Positions 41,228-53,925 are shown, counted from the stretch's first letter. The stretch: DNA of 64,000 nucleotides from Norana najaformis (GCA_964023275.1 OZ029922.1:2479034-2543033), one strand, 5' to 3'. Program-made: numbers and translations. Notes: generated by a model not told the origin, from the sequence alone.

Positions 41228-41385
41228 GGGGGTCCTTACGCGTTGATGAAGAATACGAAGAAGAATGTGAAGATGAAGAAGAAGAATGCGAAGAATACTG
41301 CAAAGATAAAGAATAATACTAAGAAGAATAATGCGAAAGAAAATGGAGGAGTAGGAGAAGGAGGAAGAAGACAACGATGATGATG
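41228..41385. repeat. GAA-rich purine tract
   Basis: GAAGAA/AATGCGAAGAAT units on the plus strand. Confidence 0.85.
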
Positions 41386-41389
41386 ACAA

Positions 41390-42190
41390 CGACTGTACTC
41401 GTAATCCGAAATTTTACAGCGCCGCTTCAAGAGAATCTAATAGAGACACTGTCTACGCTAGCCTTACCGATGCTAAATGTCATTAAGAACAGAAAGTTAG
41501 TCAGTGAGCAAACAATGCTCAGATAACTAGAAAAATCACCAGTGGCTGGTTCTCACACACACGTAGAGCCCAACCAACGGATTCCAACTACAGCTGACAG
41601 ACCACAACATGTTCAGAGTTCCTGGAGCACGTAGCATCGTGGACGAGGAACGACGATAGGCGATGTGATCCGCCGCCGATGGCTGACAGTTGTCTCACCG
41701 TCCAGCAGTCCTTCGTAGATGCAAGACGACGCGGAGTCCGGATATCTCTCGAACCACCGGATATCGTAGGACAGTCGTTGCCCGTCGGCCAAAAGGACTT
41801 AGAGCCATCCCATGGGGTGACGACTGATGCCGCTTCAAAGACTCTTCGCCGTTCATTCACTGAATCCAAGATTCCCCGTGCAGAAGGCGTACATAGGTCT
41901 GAAGCTCGACTGTCCAGCCGGCAAACTGTTCCCTCTCTGTAGTTAGACGATTCCAGTCACTAGAAGCCATGATAATATGCAACAAAAACCGTCCGAAACG
42001 CAGTAGATCGGCGATGAATACGAACATTAATTTCGACACGCAGTAAAAGTCCAAACATGCCAGAATTTATCGAGCGAATTCCGCATTTTAGACGAATAAT
42101 ATAATCCGTCGAAATGACATAAAGACGGTCAACGACCGATATGGAGACGGACAAAACAGGCGGATGTCTTCATAAACATGTCATCATGAT
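41390..42190. other. No recognised gene
   Basis: Overlapping open frames on both strands (41588-41942) have no motif. 41400-41445 resembles a repeat end (AATTTTACAGCGCCGCTTC). Confidence 0.4.
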
Positions 42191-42194
42191 GTCA

Positions 42195-42362
42195 CGTTTA
42201 TGATGATGAAAATGAAGAAAAAGAAGAAGATGATGAAGAAGAAGCAGAAAAAGCAGTAGCAGCAGCAGGAAAAGAAGAAGCAGAAGAAGAAGAAAAAGAC
42301 GACGACGAAGAAGAAGAAGAAAGAAGGAGAAAAAGAAGAAGAAGAAGAAGAAGAAGCCATAG
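42195..42362. repeat. GAA/GCA purine tract
   Basis: About 165 bp almost wholly purine on the plus strand, GAAGAAGAAG with GCA/GAC changes. Confidence 0.9.
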
Positions 42363-42959
42363 CTGTTCTTCGTTTGCACTTCTTATAATCTTGAATAGTG
42401 ACGGCGACTGCCGAGCAAATTGGTTTAGGACGCGTCGATCGAGTGCGCTCATGTTCTGATTGATGCTTTCACGCGAAACCATGAGTGACGTCTTGTCTAA
42501 CGCGATCGGAGTGGTCAAGTATCGATGGAAGCGGAAATACAGCAGTACGCATGCGCAAGAACAAGTAGACTTCCGGTCTTCTACGAACTGGCTTAGGACC
42601 GTCGAAACCTTAACTAATTAGCGGCATTACGTCAAAATGTCACGGGTTCGTATTCACCTGTAATAAGCGAGGGAGATGGGGAACGACTTAGCCGGGAGCG
42701 GGGACCATAGGATGACGAGACAACGGAGAAACTAGCTCTGTGGCCCCGAGGCGTATTAGCAGACACTTGTGAAGTAACGCCAGTTAATCAGCAAGCAGTT
42801 TGGTAAGTAGGGCGAGAAAGCCTAGGGGCATATATGTCTGGTGTCGCGACACTATTACATTCAACTGTATTCTTCTCTTGGTATTCTCTGAAGAAATTTA
42901 TATTATTGTCTTGTCTAGTGTCGCAACACATTCACACACCATTTTATCCTATTCTCGTC

Positions 42960-43108
42960 TGGTAACGTCATATGTTCTATTCTGTTCTATTCTATTCTGT
43001 TCTATTTCCTTTCTATTCAGTTCTACTTTATTCTATTCTATTCTAGTCTGTTCTATTTTATTCTATTCTTTTCTAATCTATTATATTCCATTATATTCAG
43101 TGGTGCAC
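42960..43108. repeat. TTCTA pentanucleotide array
   Basis: Imperfect TTCTATTCTA and TTCTGTTCTA units. Confidence 0.9.
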
Positions 43109-43189
43109 GGGACTAGCTTGCCTATGCGCAAGCCAGGCGTATATTCAGCGTTTGTGAGACTCGGTCGTAGGCTTCTCAGCTGCTTTTGA

Positions 43190-43262
43190 TCCAACTGACT
43201 TCTATAGCGCCGTTATCATAATGGCCAAGGCATCAATCGATACCCTTCCAAGACTCGTGAAA
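43190..43262 (-). repeat. Family B LINE end
   Basis: ACTTCTATAGCGCCGTTATC then ATAATGGCCAAGGCATCAAT, the inverted terminus. Confidence 0.6.
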
Positions 43263-43294
43263 CTCGAAGAAAGATCGACAGAAAGACAATGCGG

Positions 43295-43405
43295 ACACCC
43301 AGACAGACACGCTGACAGACATGCAGACAGACAAACAGACACGCAGATATACACACAGACAGACACTCAGACAGACACGCAGACAGACACAAAGACAGAC
43401 ATCAT
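43295..43405. repeat. GACA/GACAC repeat
   Basis: Interrupted ACAGACAGACACGC units. Confidence 0.85.
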
Positions 43406-43909
43406 AGAGCGAAATAGTTTCCACGAGAGGTCGGCCGCCGAAAACGAACCAGTTAGACACCAGAAGACAACAGAAACTCTGGAGACGATTGTCCTGAAAC
43501 TTCTGACCGCCTTTTACGACCAATGGCGTCGAAGCAGCCGAAACAAATGAGAGATTTAACCCGAAGATAACAATAATCACCTCTGCCCTACACCCCAAAC
43601 CGCAAGGCGATCAACGCCCAGTCAGACCAACCCTTCTTAGGATCGGACGGAAAAGCCATCAGCAAATTCATTTCAGCATCAGACTCGTTTTACTGCCCAA
43701 CGGAAACACGTGATCGGCTGATCTTCTCTCGCGTTCTTTCTTGGCTCCTTTCTTCATCAAGATTAGCACACATAGTTCGCTGATATGGGCCGCCGCAGAG
43801 CCATAGTCACTCTGGGATGCTATCATCCGGTTTCTATAACGACAGCCAAGGCTCGACCTAAAAGCCTTTAAACCGGCAAGAGTCATGAAGCAGAACACCA
43901 ACCGACTGC

Positions 43910-44015
43910 AGAGAGACAGACAGACAGACAGACATAAAGACAGACAGACACACATACAGACACACAAACACACAGACACACAAACACACAGACACACACG
44001 CAGACACACATACAG
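43910..44015. repeat. GACA/CACA repeat
   Basis: ACAGACAGACAGACA passing into ACACACAGACACAC. Confidence 0.9.
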
Positions 44016-44257
44016 ACACAGTCATAGAGGAAGGAAGGAAGAGTGTAGGAAAGAAAGTGGAAAATAAAAGGATGGAGAACGAGAGATGGACAAAGGGATG
44101 AACGGAGGGAGGAACCGATAGGGAAGTTGTCGAGAGAGGGAGGCAGTATGACGGGGAGATGGACTGGTTCCCGAGCTGCAAACGATCGTCTGTAAAATGT
44201 GGCGTCCCGGATCAAAGCGCGACATCTTTCGACGGTTTTTAAGGCCTGTGTACACTA

Positions 44258-44312
44258 GCAGACAGACACGCAGACAGACATACAGACACACGGACAGACA
44301 CGCAGACACACT
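44258..44312. repeat. GACA repeat
   Basis: Short interrupted array. Confidence 0.75.
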
Positions 44313-44687
44313 CAGTTAACTAAAACTGCTGCTTATACGATGCTGGTTAATATTGTTACTTGTCTATGAATTACATTTATTAGCCCCGTTGCTGAAAACA
44401 AAAACAACGATAGCTAAATGCCAAAACGCACACTTAGACACAGTAGAAGCCCGACCATAGGAGAATTAACGAGCCAATTTCGCATATAATGAGACGGTAC
44501 TGAAAGGCTCTGTAGGGCCCAAGACCCCAACCTATCGTATAAGCGAACAAGCAATTAACAACAGATCGGTTCTATGGCGTTAAAGGATGAACCCAATGAT
44601 CTGAATAACTATCGAGCGCTGAGAGTTTGGATTATTGCTCAGTTAGGGCAAAGATGGATGGATGATGGTTTGCAATTAGCCGTGTCT

Positions 44688-44733
44688 GTATGTGTATGTG
44701 TATGTGTGTGTGTGTATGTGTGTGTGTGTGTTT
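44688..44733. repeat. GT dinucleotide repeat
   Basis: GTATGTGTATGTGTGTGTGT with small changes. Confidence 0.9.
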
Positions 44734-45389
44734 GTTTCTCGTTGACTTTTCATCGGATATTCGTTATTTGACACTTGTCTCACTGGTCTGGGTCGGGAGC
44801 GCCCCTGATGAGTTTATTCTTGAAGTGGCGCTTTATAAATGTCGGATTACAATTACAATTACAGCAGACGACAGAAGTGTTAAGAAAGTGTTATTTTAGT
44901 GACCTTAATTTGCATCTGTCAATCGCACTTGCATATTACAGACTGCAGTCGTCATTACAATTTGCGGTCACAGACCTGATTTTAAAAATTTCTGTAAAGT
45001 TGACGAATTTTGAATTGGTTTTAATGCATATAAATTGTTTCTCCCCTAGCCGGAAGTGGCGTACAATTTGCCATCGGCTATAGACCAAAAGCCAACGCTG
45101 TATCAGTCCAATACTTTTAACAGCCATTGGCATGAAATGCTTCGCCGATTGGTTCCCTAGCAACTTCGAGTTAAATGTAAATGTAGACGTTTTTCTATAG
45201 CGACCGTAAAGCCTCGACCGTAAAGCCTCGACCCTGCTCATTTTTTAATGAATTAATCGGGTGACATCCTTCACCACCGCTGCCCCTTCGAATAGGCGCC
45301 CTGCCATTTAAGGTCCCTGTGTACGGACCGTGCTAGCCAGAAAATAAAATCTTCGACATAAATTTTTGATATCATGCTATGCTGTGGGA

Positions 45390-45579
45390 CGCGATGGTGT
45401 GGTGGTAATGGTCTGTGCCTTGTAACCGGAGGGTCGCGGGTTCGAATCTGCCTCAAGCCACTGCGTAGCGACCAGTTGCTCACCCACACTTGTCTGTGAG
45501 GAAGGCAACGGGAAACCACCTCACTCATCTCATCCCGGGTGGCATAAAGCCAATGGACCTGTCTTCGGGCAGACAACAA

Positions 45580-45627
<48 letters not shown>

Positions 45628-45628
45628 G
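45390..45628 (+). repeat. tRNA-SINE with CAT tail (family S3)
   Basis: GATGGTGTGGTGGTAATGG (A-box area) and GTCGCGGGTTCGAATCTGCC (strong B box). The body reads GGAAGGCAACGGGAAACCACC and ends TTCGGGCAGACAACAAC, followed by about 16 CAT units as its tail. It is the cleanest SINE here. Confidence 0.8.
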
Positions 45629-45847
45629 TTATGATTAGTCACCATTATTTTTACTTGGACTTGTTGTTGCTTGCGAGAGCGTTGTCGTCTACCAATTAAA
45701 GTTGTTTGTTATTGAAACAAAGTCGGTTATAGAACAGCTTATATGGTTTTCTTTTTGAGCCAAAATGAGTTTTCTTTGTTTGACAGAATAATTTGATTAC
45801 GTCTATTACTCCGTCATTTTCTTTTGCTGTACCACAGTTACTCCGCT

Positions 45848-45849
<2 letters not shown>

Positions 45850-45920
<71 letters not shown>
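45850..45920. repeat. CT dinucleotide array
   Basis: About 35 uninterrupted CT units. Confidence 0.95.
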
Positions 45921-45923
<3 letters not shown>

Positions 45924-46264
45924 CCTCCCCCTCTCTCTGTATCTCTATCTTCCTGTGGCTCTATATGGGCTTCTGCATCCGTTTTTCTCTATACCTGGTT
46001 AGGTTACCTATCTCTATAACTGCATATGTCTCTCCACACTGCTTTATATCTGTGTGTCTATCTCTTGGTCTGTCCCTCTCAATCTATATCGTTGTATCAT
46101 CTTTATCATTAGGATTATATATCAACATGCATGAGTTTGTTGACTTAGTCATCATTTGGATACGCGGTGGTTCAAATAAACTGTGCCAGAAAATCTTTTC
46201 ATACAGATGATAGGACATTGATTGAATGCCTGCAAGTGCAGCGGTCAGTTTATACAACCCAAAC

Positions 46265-46445
46265 ATTAGCATATATATATATACAAATACATACTTACAC
46301 ATAAAAAGAAAATATAAAATATATACATATATACAAAGATACACGTTTATATATATGCACAGTTTTCCCCTTATTTGTATGTAGGTATGCATATATTTAG
46401 ATTTCATGAACTGAATACATGTACAGATACATATATATATGCATA
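46265..46445. repeat. ATAC/ATAT repeat
   Basis: Degenerate ATATATACA units. Confidence 0.75.
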
Positions 46446-46959
46446 AACATAAATTATCTTAGTTCAAACAAGACTAATGTACACATTGCAACGACATACA
46501 CACAAGTACTCCTTTGCAACGGCCAAGTGCACACACACACAGTTGTCAGAGGCGATGGATGATCGTCGTGTATGGGCGAAACGAGGGAGGCTGGGGCCTC
46601 ATCCCTATATACGACGACCAGCGATGAAACCGAGCACCAGTCTGTGACGCCCGTATGTACATCGCCAGCCGAGAGCTAGAGGCAACGGTGCCAAGATGCA
46701 GTGACATACAGGCCTGTCAGCTTCTCCGCCACAGATGTGATATATCCGCGGGGTGCGTGAGAAGGCAAATATTACTGGCTTTGGGTCATTCCTTCGACCA
46801 TTCTTCGTCCTTCGTCGGCTAGGACCGTTGTCCGGCCAGTTCTGCATGTAATTCTCCAATGCTTGCTTGCTCTCGGACGGAAGCCCTGGAGGATTAATTT
46901 CGATGAGTATCTGCGCTGATGAATATGCAACATCTTGACGTTGAAGGAGCAAATGCCGG

Positions 46960-47055
46960 GCACCTGCGCGAGGGCTAAAGACGGCGAAACCTGTGCGAGT
47001 CTCACCTGCGCGACGGCTAAAGACGGCGAAACTTGTGCGAGTCTCGTCTTCGTCT
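46960..47055. repeat. 36-bp tandem duplication
   Basis: GGCTAAAGACGGCGAAACYT plus GTGCGAGTCTC occurs twice, 39 bp apart, inside an otherwise unassigned minus-strand open frame (46605-47105). Confidence 0.6.
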
Positions 47056-47109
47056 TCGGAAATTCGGCTGAATGGATTCTGATTGAAATGGCGGAGATTT
47101 TGCAAACGA

Positions 47110-48640
47110 TTTCGTGACCAAAGCCGATGTCATTTTCGTCTGAGATTCGAAAAAGGTGAGGAAGTGCGTATGCTTTGCGTTTCCATCTCAGCGTCTTAAT
47201 CTCTCAGAAAATCAGGCTTCTCCAACTGACTCTGTTTTTGACTACGGTTTCGCTTGAAATGAAGCCTTTTGCATTATGATGACGGTGTTACGGAAGTCAT
47301 ACAAGATCCAGATAAGGAACACTTAAACGGGGGCAATCATCTAGTGCTCTCTAAAGAGCATAGCCTCACGTAAAGCGCCGTTAGAGTAACAAGAGCGTCA
47401 GAATTGTCCAGGTCTCTCGGATCAACTTCTGGATAGCAGTCCGACACGAAGGTACTGGAAACCTTGAATGGATAATAGTGTTTGTTTTCTGATATTAGAT
47501 TAGATTAGATTCAGTGTTCCACTCTGTTGCGATTGTAAGCTGATGCCTTACGCTTTATTCAGGTGAATGTACTGTCAATGCCCTTCAGATTTAGATTTTT
47601 TGAGCGGTTACTAAAAGGCGCTGTGTTAAGCATACTGATAAACATGTACGTACATAAATATCAGCGCTGTAAAAATGGTCAATAGAACATGCATACAGTC
47701 GTCATGCGTAGGGCAAAGTTCATACTTAAGTTCGCATGCAGATATGAAATGGGCAGCGGTGGTCAAGGATCTCACCCGAATAATTCAGTGAAAAATGGGC
47801 AGGGTCGAGGCCGTACGGTCGCTATAGAAAAACATTTACATTATTTATGTCCTTTAAATCCATACATGACGTTTCCTGTTAGAACTGTTCAAATGGATTA
47901 GGTTATATGGATACAATTAGATCCACAGTCGTAAACTTTCATAAGATGATTAGGCTCGACTCAACTTGGTAAATTAAGTGCGAGGCTTTCTGCTATCATC
48001 GCCAATATTCGGTTAATATTCTGGCTGAACTGGTATCAGGTTATCAGACACTAAATGAAAGAGAAAATACTGCCATGCATTTTTGTCTGGTTTAGGGACA
48101 CAAGGCCCTGTGTGAAAGCGCTTCATCACAAGTTGTCAACGAGTTTTCTGGTTGCGCAGAGTAGTAATTGTAATTCGAAATTTATATGGCGCCGCTTCAG
48201 CAGACACTTTTAGAGGCGCTCACACAAGTAGTAGAGTCTGCCATATTCGGACACTCAACAGCGCCGGGTGATGTTTTGAATTTTCGTCTCATTAAACCAA
48301 GTTATCTAACGTTGTCTCCTTTCGTGGCTAAGTTCGTTTGCAGCCAACGCTTTGTCGATCGGTGGTCCTTGCGCACGCGGTGGGTGGTCTGCTTATCTGC
48401 GGCGCCCGCACTTTGATCTCAACACCGAATCGAGGACCAATAATTCTTCTCGATAAATCGGACTCGTATGTGTTCCGCAGCAAACGCCCAACAATTCTAT
48501 TAATAATAAATCGGAGTTTTCGCTTTTCGCGGCCGGCCCCAGCGAGCACAGTTACCGAGTGTATGAGCGACGAAGATTTCCTGGCGACGGCCAAGTCAGA
48601 TGGTGGACTGTTCCGGGCTTGGATCGGACGAACGGAATCG
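47110..48640. other. Non-coding DNA with repeat scraps
   Basis: Contains a family B-like scrap (AATCAGGCTTCTCCAACTGAC near 47210) and an AGATT run near 47498. No exon supported. Confidence 0.45.
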
Positions 48641-48654
48641 ATAAAGAGGGAAAT

Positions 48655-48772
48655 ACACACGCAGAGAGAGAGAGAACATATTAAGAAAGGGACAGACACA
48701 AAGAGACACACAGAAGACAGACACACAGACAGACAGACACACAGACAGATAGACAGACAGACAGAGGGAGAC
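48655..48772. repeat. GAGA/GACA repeat
   Basis: Short AGAG then ACAGACAGAC units. Confidence 0.85.
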
Positions 48773-49199
48773 ACTGTACCAACATTTGGTGCAGTCGGAA
48801 TCCATTGTAAACAACGGCGCATTCGGTCGAACGTTGATCTGCAATTTATGGTTTCATAAGAAATGCGCACCTCCATCTCTCGCATCCTTAGAAACGCCGC
48901 CGGAGGAACACAGTATCGGTTGTCTATGGGGCAAAGAGCTGAAATGGTGCTTCGTCAAAACTACACCCGTCTCAGAGAAGAAAACAAGTAAATAATAACT
49001 ATTTAAATAAGTTGTGTAAATCTGCAACTGAGCGTACATGCATCACGTGACATACTCACTGTACATCATATGAGCACGTTATCCCTTATTTGAATGTATA
49101 CATATGTATATTTAGATATCATATAAATACATGTACAGATACATAAATATAAATATATATATATATGCATCTGTATATACGCACGCGCACGCACATATA

Positions 49200-49312
49200 G
49201 ACACAATCTCAGAACTTCTATAGCGCCGACCTAATAATAAAGGCATCGGTCGATAGTCGAGAAATTTACCCCTACACGTCTAATCTATTCTCATAACTTC
49301 TATAGAGCCATT
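49200..49312 (-). repeat. Two family B terminal pieces
   Basis: CAGAACTTCTATAGCGCCGA and CATAACTTCTATAGAGCC about 90 bp apart. Confidence 0.5.
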
Positions 49313-49894
49313 TATACTGAGTATGCAGCGATTATACCAATTGTTAAAATAAATTATACCCCACTCCCTCCCAAGGATGAAGCATAGAGAGGACATGATG
49401 ATGAAGAAGACTGATCGGTAACACGAAGTTACCTGACTGCGACAATAACAAGTAGCCGCGTTTCGCTTTATCACCTGCAATAAACACCGCGCCGCGCAGA
49501 AAACTGAAGATGCAATTGCTAAATTGCACACGGTCAAGAGAGGATTGCTTTAATCATTCTTGCGCTATGAATTTTGCAGCAACGCATTAGCACCATTAAA
49601 AGAATTTTCCATCAGGTATCATAAACACAGTTGTTCATGACGAAAAGAAGGTGACTAAGAACTGGACTCCGCCTGTTCTTAGACGAGTCCGCGATAAATC
49701 CAATCAGGATAATGGATGACACTTCCTTGAAATCCGATTACGATGACAAATTACTGCCTCAAGTGCGAAAGAGTTTGGCGACGCAAAAGCCACAGGGCGG
49801 CGAAAAGCATAAGCAAAACAAGAGACGGTGTCTTTTGCCCGACACAGCTTCTCACTCAGAACTGCCTGACACGTGTTTTCTCGACCCACCAATC

Positions 49895-49950
49895 TTGTTT
49901 TAATCAGGTTAACACTTTTTTCCCTGTTTTAATCAGGTTAACACTTCTAA
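49895..49950. repeat. 31-bp direct duplication
   Basis: GTTTTAATCAGGTTAACACTT occurs at about 49897 and 49926. Confidence 0.8.
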
Positions 49951-50154
49951 TTGTAACATAATATAAAAAACGACAACTTATAAAGTAATATCGTACAGTG
50001 GAACACGGAGGGTGCTCATTTCCTGATCAAGGCGTTCATGCATAGGTAGCCAGCACATTTTTTACACTGTAATCTCATGTTATCTAGCGATATTGTAGTA
50101 GCTCAGTCGAAATCCGAAAGATCAGGCTACGATGGGCTGGCAAGTTCGAACAGA

Positions 50155-50350
50155 CGAGTCTCCGTAATCGTAATCGTAAACTCGAAATTTCTGAAGCGCT
50201 ACTTAAAAGCTAAGCGCAGGGCACAGCTTATTCACGAGCGTTGCGTCAAGTCAGTGGGGTTGTTCAAAGCTGCCATGTCAAGAACCAAGTCCGGTTGCCA
50301 GAAGACCAGAGAGAGAAGGTGGAGAGTAGCTGTTAGGGTGGGTTGTGTTT
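50155..50350 (-). repeat. CR1/L2 family A, 3' end
   Basis: ATCGTAATCGTAAACTCGAA, then AAGCGCTACTTAAAAGC and GCTTATTCACGAGCG; diverged. Confidence 0.6.
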
Positions 50351-51149
50351 AAGTTTTAAGTTTCAATTTTTTAATTGGGTTGTGTTTAAGTTTTAAGTCT
50401 TAAGTTAGACCGCAGTAGCATAAAAGAACTTACAGAACGCATAGAATTATGCAGTGAATTCGAAATCTATGGACCAGCCAAGAAGAGCGCCTGAGAACTC
50501 GACGGTAACCCGGAATTAACAACAGAAGTCGAAATATCCGCTGATCGAGTGTGATATTTGTTGGAATGAGGGGTGAGCACGGAGCAGAGATGTGTCGGCT
50601 GATTTAAATGTAATTCCACGTGAACTGTAAGATTTTGTCCAGTTTTTTCCCAGACCAGCATGAACGACACCAGAGAAAACATTGAGCGGACAGAAAAGGC
50701 CAGCGAATTCCAGAGCCTCGGACTGAGAAAGCTCGAGGATTCTCTGTGACGACAAGAAAGGGGAGAACAGACACAGATCAGAAAGCAAAATAAACAACAC
50801 GATGTTGCTTCCCCAAATCTCTTCCTCAGCCAGTCAGCGTAACGATGGCGTAATCAGCGAATCAGCTGCCCAGTAGCTTTTCCATATACACAGACATTGA
50901 TTACCTGTGCTGGCCTCCAATCCGGCGTCCACTCCTGACCGTCTGAAAGCAGAGCAGCTGCTAGTCTCCCACTCAGCTCGGGATTTACGCCGACGGAAGA
51001 ATGGAGTCCAGAGTCCCCCGATTTTTCGTACGGAACAATTGTAGCTTTATGGCGAGTGTAAGCTCTTGCTTTCTTACTTGTACAAAATGCTCGGCTCGAC
51101 AGTTTTGTCAGTGATGCAAGGTAACAGTATCGTTCAACATTGCTCAATA

Positions 51150-51480
51150 GTTTTCATCGACATCTTGGTAAAAATTTCTCTTTTAGCATGATTTGCTCAA
51201 CAGTTTTGATAAAATTTCTCACTCGGCATCGTTTGCTCAACAGTTTTGATACAGTTTTATCGCTCAACACTTTTGCTCAATAGTTTTAATAAAATTTTAT
51301 CACTCATTACTTTGCTCAACAGTCTGATAAAAATTTTATCGCTCAACACTGTTGCTCAACAGTTTTAATAAAATTTTATCACTCATTACTTCGCTCAACA
51401 GTTTGATAAAATTTTATCACCCAAGACTTTTGCTCAACAGGTTTGCCCAAGTCCAGGATAAAATATCTCCATCAACTTCA
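51150..51480. repeat. GCTCAACAGTTTTGATAAAA minisatellite
   Basis: About eight units of roughly 40 bp. Better-kept units contain GATAAAATTTTATC, a 14-bp perfect palindrome. The array is AT-rich and diverged. Confidence 0.9.
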
Positions 51481-52317
51481 TTTCCTCAACAGTTTTGTTC
51501 AACTCGGAGAATGAAACACTTCTGTCCAATATTTTTTGTTCAACCGTTTTTCCTCAAACCTCTTGCCCATCGTAGCAAAGTGCAACGTTTACGATCACAA
51601 AACCTCATGCTCTAAATGAATTATTTCAGTATTAGCTTCTTTTATTCTTTCTCAAATTAAAAAAAAAACTTCACAAAATTTCATAATTGAAATTCCCGTA
51701 ATCAGATACATATTCTGAGGATTTTTTTATAATGCGGACATGCCAGTCCCAACGAAGTTTCATTGCTTCCTCACAAAATTACAAACTTCTTCACATAATC
51801 TTTTACCACACACAAATTTAAGGGAATTTCGTCACAGTCAAGACACGCCATTTTGTTAGTAGGTTTCTGTCGTTCTCACAATTTAAAAAAAAACTTTCTC
51901 ACATGGAAATTTCTAAATTAGACAAACTTAAATAAATCTGGGAAGCACGGACATGTAAGTAAGTAAGTAGGCCTATGAGGGAACGGGGACGGGGAGCCAG
52001 CTTAGGTCAGCATCTCTGAAACCGAGTGGCAGGAGCTGTACCTTATCGTGCAGATCATTTTCCGCCCAATTGTACGAGTACATCGTTCGGTCTTGGTCTG
52101 TGTAATAGCTGCGCTTCAATCATTCTCTCTGACAGCGCGACTGCATCAAAGGAACCGGTCTCTAAGATTGGAATCGGTCATTCATATAGCGCACGTAGCA
52201 GGAAGTGCGTCCGTGATGGGCAAAGGAGGCGGTTATATCGGTTGCTGAAGGAGTTTAAAGAAATTTTCCAATTGTCTGTCGGGGAATTTTTCGTTCTCTT
52301 GCGAATGCGTAACGTTC

Positions 52318-52480
52318 TGAATGAATGAATAGATCGATGGATGGATGAATGAATGGATAGATGGACGGATGAATGGATGGATAGATGGATGGATGGATGA
52401 ATGAATGAATGAATCTATGTATGGGTGTACGGGTAGTTGTATAGATACTATAAGTGGATGGTTGATGGATGGTTTGATGG
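52318..52480. repeat. ATGG tetranucleotide array
   Basis: GATGGATGGATGAATGAATG units; partner of the inverted array at 52525. Confidence 0.9.
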
Positions 52481-52524
52481 ATGCATTGTCAACGCAAGAA
52501 TTTGAAACTCGTTCGCCCAACCAT

Positions 52525-52670
52525 TCATCCATCCATCCATTCACCTGTCTATCTATCCGTCCATCCGACCGTTTGTCCATCCATCCATCATCATCTAATC
52601 CATCCATCCATTCATCCATCCATCCATTCATCTATCCATCCATTCATCCATACGTCTGTCCGTCCGTCCA
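52525..52670. repeat. CCAT tetranucleotide array
   Basis: CCATCCATTCATCCATC units, the reverse complement of 52318-52480. The two can fold into a long hairpin with a spacer of about 45 bp. Confidence 0.9.
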
Positions 52671-52779
52671 TCTAGAGCTAACTATCCCCTGCGACAATAA
52701 ACTACACGACGAAAGAAGACGGACCGCCAGCTCTTTCGTCTGCGTCGTTTGCCGTCCATTCACTTGTGCCCAATTCTTT

Positions 52780-53035
52780 CTTTCCTTCCTCTTCCTCTTC
52801 CTCTTCCATCCTCCCTTGTTCTTTATCCGTCTCTCATTAGTATCTTTCTATTATCGTTTCCACTGGCTTTCTTTTCCGTTCCTTCATCCGTCCTCCAGTC
52901 TTCCACCGCCGTTCCCTTACCCATCTTCCTCTACTATAATACTTCATCCCACTCCTCCTCCTCCTCCTCCTCCTCCTCCTCCTTCTCCTCCTCCTCCTCC
53001 TCTTCCTCCTCCTCCTCCTCTTCATTCGCTCCTCT
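52780..53035. repeat. Pyrimidine tract with CCT array
   Basis: TTCCTC-rich text ending in a CCT/TCC run (about 52955-53025). Confidence 0.9.
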
Positions 53036-53147
53036 TGCCTGGCGATACTCTGTCTTCTTGTTTCGTCTTCTTTGTGCCAAATAAAGACAGGTTGGGCTGG
53101 TTCTGTGTCCGACATTCGTCTCACGTAATGTTCGCCTTTCGACACCT

Positions 53148-53835
53148 TCCGCCTCTCTCTCTCTCTCTGCCTCTGTCTCTGCATGTGTCTATGTCTGTAT
53201 CTCTGCCTCTATATCTACCTCTATCTCTATCTCTGCCTCTGTCTGTGTCTCTGTCTGTGCCTCTTCCTCTTTCTCTGGCTCAGCCTCTGTCCCTTTAGGT
53301 GTCTCTGTTTGTGTCTCTGCCTCTATCTCTGCCTGTGTCTGTGTTTCTGCCTCTATTTCTGCCTCTGTCTGTCTCTCTGTCTATGCCTCCGTCCGTGTCT
53401 CTGCCTCTATCTTTGTCTCAGTCTCTGTCTCTGTCTGTGTCTCTGTCTCTCTGTCTCTGTGTCAGCCTCTGTCTCTGCCTCTGTCTGTTTCTCTTTCTGA
53501 CTGTTTGTCTTGTCTGTCTGTCGGTGCATGTGTGTCTGTCTGTCAATCTGTCTGTGCGTATGTTGTCTGTATGTCCATATGTCTGATTGCCCATCTGTGT
53601 ACCTATCGGTTGTCTTTTGTCTGTCTGCCAGTCTGCGTGTATCTCTTCGTCTTCTGTCTGTTTCTCTGTCTGCCATTCTGTTTTCTGCCTGCCTGTTAGT
53701 CTGGGTATGTCTGTCTGTGTGTCTATCTGTCTATGTGTCTCTACTAGCCTACCTGCCTGCCTGCCTGCTTCCTGCCTGCCTGCCTATCTGTCTCTCTGTC
53801 TGCCAGTCTGTCCTTTGCCTGCCTGTCAGACTGGA
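53148..53835. repeat. TCTG / CTCTGCCTCTGT tract
   Basis: About 690 bp of degenerate 6- and 12-bp C/T/G repeats passing into TGTC and CTGC units. Long Leu/Cys/Ser open frames in all frames are translations of the repeat. Confidence 0.9.
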
Positions 53836-53837
53836 TA

Positions 53838-53925
53838 TGTCCGTCCGTCCGTCCGTCCGTCCGTCCGTCCGTCCGTCCGTCCGTCCGTCCGTCCGTCCGT
53901 CCGTCCGTCCGTCAGTCCGTCCGTT
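53838..53925. repeat. GTCC tetranucleotide array
   Basis: About 20 near-perfect CCGT units, a GC- and CpG-rich array. Confidence 0.95.

Noticed and set aside
43295-44312. CRISPR-like spaced repeats
   Set aside because: Units are 4 bp without distinct spacers; ordinary eukaryotic microsatellites.
45390-45480. Possible tRNA gene
   Set aside because: The A and B boxes are good, but no cloverleaf closes at the right length and the body and CAT tail mark a SINE.
46605-47105. 166-codon minus-strand frame with a repeated R-R-A-G-E-T-R-T motif
   Set aside because: The repeat is a DNA duplication; no recognised domain, no splice support, and flanks are non-coding.
48328-48885. Long open frames on both strands
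   Set aside because: Both pass through a GACA repeat and neither shows motifs or exon borders.
52405-53298. 297-codon open frame
   Set aside because: It runs through inverted ATGG/CCAT arrays, a CCT tract and CTCTG repeats. Open reading follows from stop-poor periodic sequence; no domain.
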